In this document: one piece after another, positions 57,434 through 64,000 of the stretch
Layout: each line of letters opens with the position of its first letter
Position numbering within the stretch: position 1 is the stretch's first letter
Assembly (NCBI GenBank): GCA_027563935.2
Contig: CM050453.2
Span: 14,846,611-14,910,610 of the forward strand
Origin: Costus lasius
Lineage: Eukaryota; Streptophyta; Magnoliopsida; Zingiberales; Costaceae
Direction: 5' to 3'
DNA: 64,000 bases
Position numbers and translations under genes: made by a program
The notes under the pieces: generated by a model
Seen by the model: only the letters and a program-made list of their open reading frames with translations
Database searches by the model: none
What the model was told of the DNA's origin: nothing

Positions 57434-57868
57434 ATGCGGCGGTGCCGCCTCTGCCTCCTCTCTAGTCTTGCCCACCCATTGCTCCTGCCTTCAATGTATT
57501 ACCACCCCCTCGCTGCCTTCGTTGTTCCGCTCGCGAGAACCTTCGCACCAGCATCTACTGCAACTTCGGTGGCGACGTTTTCTTGGACACCCAATGGAAT
57601 CTTTATATCCTCTTTTAGTGGTATGGCAATGGGATCATCGTCAATAGCGAGCCTATTGAGGCTGAACAATCTAAGGGACAACAAGAGGGTGAGACAAAAG
57701 AAGAAACGAAAAAGGAGGGGGGACGGGTCCAAGAAGGGGAAGACTACCGAAAGGGGGCATAGGGGCAGAAGGGGTATAATGAAGTTTGGTTTTGAGGAAG
57801 GACAGATGCCTCTTCGTCGCCATTTGCTGAGGAGGGGATTCAAGAACCCCTTCAACCGTACCTTCCAG
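57434..57868 (+). pseudogene. MRPL15: uL15m exon 1, copy D (open frame, no later exons)
   Basis: The ATG at 57,434 (MRRCRLCLLSSLAHP) opens a frame without stops to the donor CAG|GTGACA at 57,868. It includes SLLRLNNLRDNKRVR, KTTERGHRG, and GFEEGQMPLRRHLLRRGFKN. Two residues are lost after RGHRG relative to the other copies, and RGIG is changed to RGDG. About 400 bp of intron-1-like sequence follows (57,940-58,290), then unrelated joined pieces, so it cannot give a full protein here. Confidence 0.85.
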
Positions 57869-58808
57869 GTGACATATTATCTCAGTATTGGCAATCTCGT
57901 CTACTTCTTTTGTCTTGCTCTGTTTATCTGGTAGAAGATTTAAATGATATCACACCAGAAAAGTGTTCTTTTTTTTTTTGTTAATTTTCCTGTTTCAAGG
58001 TCCATATATGTCTATTAATTTGATCTCCATTCGCTTAGTATTGTCATAGCAATCATGATATAGATTATTTCTCTTAGAATATGAGATTAATTTTAGAGAT
58101 ATTACAAGATTGTAAAATCTTGTACCATGCTGATTGAAAAAAAAAACTAAAGGATTCTCTTATGACATTAGACGTCTTTATAGACATGCATCCAAAAAAT
58201 ATTCTAATTTCAAATTTCTACTATAAAGATTGCCTCTCTGTTTGTGATGTAATAATCTAAATCACTTAATATCTTCCTCTCTTATGACATTAGACGTCTT
58301 TATTATGGAGCTCATATACCCTTAGCTGATTTCATAGATCTTAAGATATTGATTAAGATGAAACTTTTCTATATTGATTCTGCATCTCTTAAAGCTAAGT
58401 GAGGTTACTTACCCACATTGGTTATATGTAAATGTACTCATTCAACAAGAATAAATCAATTGCTATACTTCCCTTGCTTAAAAAGTGCATATACTTTATT
58501 ATAATGCATATGAAGTAAGCAGAAATTTAGCACAGCTACTCAGAATCTCAACACCAAAACAAATTAATGCACACCGTTGTTCACATATTTGGTGCATTTC
58601 AATTTACATCATAATAAAATTTCAGTCCCAAGAAATATAAAATTAGATAACACTAGCATATCCTCCCGTCACAAACATAAAATAGCGTAGACAGTCTAAT
58701 AGCGTTAAGATTCAGAATTAATTTCAAAAGAAGAATGAGGGAACTCAAGTAATAGCAAACGGCATCGAGACAATGTAATATGCAAACGAGATCGAGACAA
58801 CACGTCAC
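57869..58808. repeat. Joined intron-1 piece and Rab 3' flank piece
   Basis: 57,940-58,300 is uL15m intron-1 sequence in the opposite orientation to 55,440-55,760. It carries the empty site of the PIF-like element near 58,075. 58,381-58,770 is a copy of the RabA 3' flank at 7,086-7,450. The order shows repeated cutting and rejoining of the locus. Confidence 0.75.
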
Positions 58809-59249
58809 CTAGAAGCTGCGGCTGAAGGGGTTCTTGAATCCCCTCCTCGGCAAACGGCGACGGAGAGGCGTCTGTCCTCCCTCAAAACCATATTTCATCG
58901 TACCCCTAGCCTTCTGCCCCTTATGCCCCCTTCCGGTAGTCTTCCCCTTCCTGGACCCGATCCCCCTCCCTTTCCGTTTCTTCTGCTGTCTCGCCCCCTT
59001 GTTGTCCCTCAGATCGTTCAGCCTCAATAGGCTTACTGTCGACGTCGATCCCATCGCCATGCCACTGAAAGAGGATCTAAATATCCCATTAGGTGTCCAA
59101 GGAAACGTCGCCGCCGAAGCTGCAGCAGACGCGGGTGCTAATGTTCTCGAGAGCGGAACAACGGAGGCGGCGAGGGGATGGGAATACGTCGGAGAACTGG
59201 GCAATGGTTGGGCAAGACTGGCGAGGAGGCAGAGGCGCCGCCGCCACAT
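58809..59249 (-). pseudogene. MRPL15: uL15m exon 1, copy E (best preserved, stop at last codon)
   Basis: [15 protein letters not shown] at 59,249 opens the best-preserved copy: an Arg/Ser/Ala-rich mitochondrial targeting segment, [40 protein letters not shown], and [20 protein letters not shown]. The last codon, CAG (Gln) elsewhere, is TAG, directly before the donor GTGACG at 58,808. Downstream there is Rab flank instead of intron 1, so the copy is cut off. Confidence 0.88.
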
Positions 59250-60340
59250 GACTGGAGCGTGCGAGTGGGCGTAAACCTCCGGCAGCTAGGGTTTGTCGTT
59301 TTAATTACAGCGGAGGCGTAGAGGGATGCGAGAAATCCGTCCGTTCAATTAACTAAGCACATATCTTCACGCGTGATGCGCACAAATGGTGGAGTTAGGC
59401 GGAAGAATTGAATTTTGGGGGAATGAGATTGAGTTGATTTAAAAAGGTTCGACCCAAATAGTTTGATTTGTTTTTAAAAAGAGTGGGTTTAAACAGAATG
59501 CCTAGTCCCTCTCTTGGACGAACAAGCTCAACAGCGTGCAGCTGCTCGGCTACTTGGCAGTGTCCATTGCTTGGACGAAGAAGAAGACGACGACGTCCAC
59601 AATTGGACAAAGCTGATCAACGATGTCGATCACTTGGACGAAGCTGGTGGCGGCGTACCGAGCTTGGACGAAGCTTCTCGGCAACGTCCATCCCTTGGGC
59701 ATAGCTGCTCGGTGGCGTCCCTTGGATGAAGCTGATATTTAGAGATTTGATGTGAGGTCTATTCTTCTACTCGGCAACCTATTCCTCTGCTCAGCATCCA
59801 TCGCTTTAATGCGAGGTCTTTAGAGATTTGATGCTGGTGATAAATTTTGATAGCCTCTTAGAATTTGATTGTCATGCTTTCATCGCCTCGTCCATCTTCT
59901 TTCGGTGTTCCTCTCTCGGCAGCGTCCTTGATCTTGTGCTTACAAGAAATTCAAGAAGGCCTCCAGCAATCAAATTGCCTTGAGTTTAATGACTTGAAAT
60001 GTGTAGTGAAAATACTTTGTAATATGTATAGAATCATATTTTTCCTTGTATGAAATTTACTACATTTGATTAGTCAAAAAATTTATTTTTATTATGAATC
60101 TGTATATATTTTTAATGCATATATAAACTTCCACTTAATAGTACAACATATCACTTATAAGCGGCTAATCAGCCAAAGCTATAAGCTATTTTACCCAAAG
60201 AGCTTAAGATTTTTTTCAACCGGTCAAATTAGCCTTGGTCAAACTAGCTTAAGCTATAAGCTCCAGTTGTCCCAAATTAGCCCAAAATAGTGTGCCCCAA
60301 TTGCCAGCAGTTTATGCCCACGTTATAGCATGCTCCAGTC
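59250..60340 (+). promoter_or_regulatory. Spacer between head-to-head exon-1 copies E and F
   Basis: Same build as 56,264-57,433: the leader of E on the minus strand, the CTTGGACGAAGC minisatellite (about 59,510-59,735), GATTTGATGC repeats, the MITE-like part, then the leader of F. About 90 bp near 59,865 are missing relative to the other spacers. Confidence 0.5.
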
Positions 60341-60766
60341 ATGCGGCAGTGCCACCTCTGCCTCCTCTCTAGTCTTGCCCACCCGTCGCTCCTACCTCCG
60401 GCGTATTACCACCCCCTCGCTGCCTTCGTTGTCCTGCTCGCGAGAACCTTTGCACCAGCGTCTGCTGCAACTTGGGTGGCGACGTTTTCTTGGACACATA
60501 GTGGGATCTTTAGATCCTCTTTCAGTGGTATAACAATGGGATCATCGTCAATAGCGAGCTTATTGAGGCTGGACGATATGAGGGACAACAAGAGGGTGAG
60601 ACGAAAAAAGAAACGGAAAGGGAGGGGGATCGGGTCCAAGAAGAGGAAGACTACCGGAAGGGGCCATAAGGGGTACAATGAAGTTTGGTTTTGAGGAAGG
60701 ACAGATGCCTCTCCGTCGCCATTTGCTGAGGTGGGGATTCAAGAACCCATTCAGCTGCGCCTTCCA
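60341..60766 (+). pseudogene. MRPL15: uL15m exon 1, copy F
   Basis: ATG then MRQCHLCLLSSLAHP; open through LLRLDDMRDNKRVR and [19 protein letters not shown] deletion between GGGGCCATAAGGGG and the TACAATGAAG phrase then shifts the frame (stop after YNEVWF). The [11 protein letters not shown] part and FKN can still be read in another frame. The donor is damaged: one G is missing in CCAGTGACATG at 60,766. Confidence 0.85.
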
Positions 60767-61177
60767 GTGACATGTTGTCTCAGTATTGATGATCCCTGTT
60801 TATGAACTTTTGCCTTATAGGCTTCCTTTAGAACCTCTGTTGATACTATTCTACTATTACATTTACAATTGTCTTCGTCTTGGATAGTGTAGGCGAAGTT
60901 TGCTTCACAAGCTCATAGTTGGGAGTCGTATGGAGTCTCTAAAACATAAGTCTAATATTTTCCCTTCTATGTTTTGCACCATCCTCATCAATAAAATTTA
61001 AGGGGTCAACTATAATTTTTCCCTATTTAATGTCTCAGGTGGGAGTCACGCTTCCTGCCATGGGCTTTTGTCTGTGATCTTTTTGGGTTGCTAGATTCAA
61101 GTGTGATTAGAGACTTAAAAGATTTGATATATATATTGAGAGAGCTTGAGATTAGAGAAAGTTCAGAGCTTAGAGAT
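60767..61177. other. Intergenic stretch
   Basis: No gene or element is recognised. Confidence 0.3.
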
Positions 61178-61180
61178 TAA

Positions 61181-61309
61181 GTTATATTTTATTGGATGGA
61201 ATCCGCAGCGGAAAGAATGGAAAATGCAATGAATCTAGATGAAAAGTCATCTAAGTTCATTATATTTTCCATCCTTTCTAATATGGATTCCATCCAACAG
61301 AACATAGCC
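61181..61309. mobile_element. Tourist-type hairpin MITE, TAA duplication
   Basis: TATTGGATGGAATCC..GGAAAGAATGGAAAAT at the left pairs with ATTTTCCATCCTTTC..GGATTCCATCCAACAG at the right. TAA is on both sides (61,178-61,180 and 61,310-61,312). The loop is near 61,245. No coding capacity. Confidence 0.85.
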
Positions 61310-61312
61310 TAA

Positions 61313-62120
61313 GTGCAGAAAGTAAGGGGGTGGATGAGAGTCTAATATGCTGCAACAATAAGAAAAATTGTGGTTATAAAAATGGCTAGCAATTGCTTGG
61401 GAAAAACTCTGGAATCTATTTGTTGGAAGTGTTTCAGCTTACATACTAACATATTCTGCAGACTTACCGTCAACCGTGTATAGATTAATCCGGACTAAAC
61501 CAAGGTCTAGCCTAAGTCAACCCAACTCTGTGCACTGAGCACACTGGCGGCTGGCCATCGCAAACTGAAAACTTAACAGACTTGTTAACTGTTTATCACG
61601 CTATTGTGTAGAATGCTGCTGCAATAGTATTTGCTTTTTCAAATGAGTGGATGCATATTTAGCAAACTTGCTGAATATTTCAAGACCTAAATCTCTTTGG
61701 TAGAATGATGACATCTGAATATTCTACAGATTGAAATAATTTAATTAGGATCTGTTTGATATTTTACAGCAAGAAAAATGCCTGTTATGTGCTGCATAAA
61801 CAAACAGAACCTTCACTGTATGACTTTATTATGGTAGTTTTATATGTTTTGGATAAATAACTTGTTATTTCATCGAGTACAACTTTGTTGGCTCTGTCAA
61901 ATTTATTCCATAAGGTTCTACTGAACTTTCACTTTTGTAACCATGTCAAGTTATTCCTGATTGTGAGATCATTGTGGTTTAAAATTTTTATTTAGAATAA
62001 TCTACAGATCTAGATTATTCGGCTTTGCTGATCGTTAATCTTTGATTATCTTAGTCAATTCCGTATCCAGATGAACATATATAGTTTCTTTAGCTACCAA
62101 GTTGTGTAGTAACAAAATAT
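61313..62120. other. Intergenic or intron sequence
   Basis: No supported exon. It could be intron upstream of the exon pair at 62.1-62.5 kb. Confidence 0.3.
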
Positions 62121-62123
62121 TAA

Positions 62124-62499
62124 GTTGATCTTTGAAGTCTATGAAGCTAAACTCAGTATACCTTCTCGTAAACAAGTTAATGCCAATGGAACAAGTCAGG
62201 TAGGTCTCGCTTAAGATTTGAATTAAGATGTTCGCTTTGCAAACTGTGTACTTTTTATAGCTCCAGACCGTACTATAATTTTTTTTTTCTGTTTTCAGTT
62301 GGAACAGTCTGACGCTTTAAATGAAGTGGACCATGTATCTTCATCTACGACTTCAATGACTAAAATGCCACGCACCAACGACATCCACCATTTGCAAATG
62401 ATTTCCGTTTTCCTTTGGCGTCGCTTTAGCTTGACGCCTCCACCAAGTGCTCAGTCTCACGCGTACGATCAACCACTAATTATGTCCCTTACAGATTAA
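62124..62499 (+). CDS. Two-exon candidate 3' gene end, unidentified
   Basis: Exon a (about 62,124-62,199) reads LIFEVYEAKLSIPSRKQV, then NANGTSQ, and ends at CAG|GTAGGT. After a 99-nt intron with a TTTTTTTTCTGTTTTCAG acceptor, exon b (62,299-62,499) reads LEQSDALNEVDHVSSSTTSM and goes on to a stop at 62,497. The joint is in phase 0. The polar Ser/Asn-rich content and good splice sites suggest a real last exon. The left edge of exon a is uncertain (acceptor ATTAAG) and upstream exons were not found. I recognise no family. Confidence 0.4.
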
Positions 62500-62901
62500 A
62501 ATTGTCCAGCATCACCAGCCACAATTCATTTCTTTCTTGGACTTCGCTTGAACTAGAAGCCAAGCCCCCTTCCCCTCACTTCACAATCTCATGTTGACAG
62601 AAGCAGGTGCAACCATTTTGTGGCCCAAGCCACCTAACTCTTTTTCTTTCAAACCATTATGGCAGCAGCCAGCAGCTGAGTTATATAAAAAATTGACGTT
62701 GAACCAAACTCAGCATGAAAGAGACTAAGCTTGTTGATCTGACTAGACAAGTAGAAACCGGACGTGTTAGTTTTGATCACACTTTATTTATACGTCCGCT
62801 GGCCGGCATTTCGGATGGAACAGCTAACAAATACTGTATACTTTCCTCTGAATTAATTCCCTCCAAATTGCCGCTATCTATTCTTATAATTACTAACTGA
62901 C
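62500..62901. other. 3' flank of the candidate gene
   Basis: No feature supported. The 61-codon frame from 62,715 matches no family I know. Confidence 0.3.
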
Positions 62902-62904
62902 TAA

Positions 62905-63210
62905 GGCCCTGTTTACGTTTACATAACTAAAATTTTTAATTTTTCTTTCTTAAAAAAGTATTAGTTGAAAAATAAGTTTTAAGATATTTGGATAAAATAA
63001 GTTTAAAGATATTTGGATAAAATAAGTTTTAAACCAATCAGCAGTTTTGACTAGCCAAAAGCAAGGATGATAGCTTCTCAGAAAAGCTAGCTTCTCAGAA
63101 AAGTGGCTGCTTTTGGGTTTGGAACATAGAAGTTGATAATCAAACATCAAACCATTTAATAAATTACTTTTGTAGCCAGTATAAGCAGCTAAAAACTACA
63201 CCAAACGCAT
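62905..63210. mobile_element. Possible Tourist/PIF-like repeat
   Basis: It starts TAA|GGCCCTGTTTACG (TAA at 62,902-62,904). A possible right end is CACCAAACGCATCA|TAAG near 63,210. Inside, TTTGGATAAAATAAGTTT is repeated in tandem near 62,980-63,030. The borders are weak. Confidence 0.3.
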
Positions 63211-63480
63211 CATAAGATGTGATATAAAAGTAAGAACGAGTAAGAATGTTTATGAACCAAACTTATCGGTCATCTAATTGATGCTCTTTACGAGTTAATT
63301 GTCATCACTATTTTTTATCGTTTTCTCGTAAAAACAGAAATACTAAATATTTGCGTTTGGAATTATAATTATTTTTTAATATAATAATAATAATAATTAT
63401 TATTATTATATTTATGTCATATCGAGTTAATCCTATTTATATATAAAATTTGTTGAATCTAATTACATGAGTCATAAATG

Positions 63481-63543
<63 letters not shown>

Positions 63544-63904
63544 AAAGAATATTTAGGTGGTCTAGTATTCCATCCTCTTACCTAATAACTAATTCCACCT
63601 TCCCTGCTCACCACCTGCCAGCAGGTCGCCTGAACTTTTTTTATGCCGAACCAAAGCGGTCTGAACCGCCATATCAAACCATAACCATCCTCACCCCACC
63701 TAATCACCCCTCACAAGGGAAAAAATCTCCGCATTTTATTTTTTCAAAAACATTTATTTTATCCCTCTGAAAAGAAATATGAAAAACAAAACATTTTTTT
63801 AGCTAGAGTCAGTAACCATATTAAACGGGTTTGGTCAATTGATGTGGCGGTCCGGTCCGGTCCTCTTTGGTTCGGAGATATGATTGTCAGACTGGTTTAT
63901 TTCC
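63211..63904. other. AT-rich sequence with simple repeats
   Basis: Contains a TAATAATAAT/ATTATTATT run near 63,383-63,410 and the dinucleotide run listed separately. No gene. Confidence 0.4.
63484..63540. repeat. (TA)n microsatellite, 57 bp
   Basis: Uninterrupted TA repeat of about 28 units. Confidence 0.98.
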
Positions 63905-63987
63905 CACGTGCCCCTCTGTGGTGGCGGGGTTGTTGTCGGGTTGGGGACACGTGATCGCGCTCCCACCCACCACCCCCCTATTTATTT
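63905..63987 (+). promoter_or_regulatory. Candidate promoter with two G-boxes and a TATA-like box
   Basis: CACGTG occurs at 63,905-63,910 and 63,948-63,953, and TATTTATTT at 63,979-63,987, in a C-rich setting. The order fits a plant promoter for a gene starting beyond the window's right end. No transcript start is known. Confidence 0.4.
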
Positions 63988-64000
63988 CGACCAGCGCTTC

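Overview
This is nuclear DNA of a flowering plant. The evidence is intron-split genes with GT/AG junctions, CC-type NB-ARC-LRR immune receptors of the RPS5/RPS2 kind, a RabA (Rab11-like) GTPase fragment, a PPR-DYW gene, a mitochondrial ribosomal protein uL15 (L15) gene family, and many plant transposon types (copia, LTR, hAT, Mutator-like, Tourist/PIF and tRNA-derived SINE). Mixed AT-rich and very GC-rich blocks fit a monocot or basal angiosperm, but I cannot name the species. Most of the window is repeats and broken genes. The only long, intact coding capacity is a pair of NLR reading frames at 14.8-20.0 kb on the minus strand.

Layout: 0.8-2.0 kb holds a broken gene on the minus strand. 2,368-13,651 is an 11.3-kb segmental duplication whose second copy is 38,600-50,270. 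Each copy contains a copia gag fragment, a GC-rich unrecognised block, a small PIF-like element, a uL15m exon-1 pseudogene (+), a RabA exon-2 pseudogene (-) and uL15m exons 4-3-2 (-). Between the two copies lie the NLR pair (14,762-19,951), tandem copies of the NLR promoter/5' leader without NLR bodies (20.0-31.8 kb), a 2.2-kb probable solo LTR (29,128-31,331), several hairpin elements (32.2-34.3 kb), and a PPR-DYW pseudogene (34.3-36.3 kb) split by a 1-kb PIF-like element.

The right part (50.3-60.8 kb) is built from repeated pieces of the uL15m locus: five more exon-1 copies, four of them in two head-to-head pairs, with shared spacers and intron pieces. Counting both duplication copies there are seven exon-1 copies, and none is linked to an undamaged set of exons 2-4. 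The last 3 kb holds a two-exon candidate gene end, a Tourist hairpin element, an (AT)n run and a candidate promoter pointing out of the window.

The observation I find most interesting is that the two NLR frames are separated by a 219-nt AT-rich stretch with a GTAAGT donor, a pyrimidine-rich TTTATCAG acceptor and matching codon phase. They could therefore be spliced into one CC-NB-LRR-NB-LRR protein. The downstream frame has no CC domain of its own.
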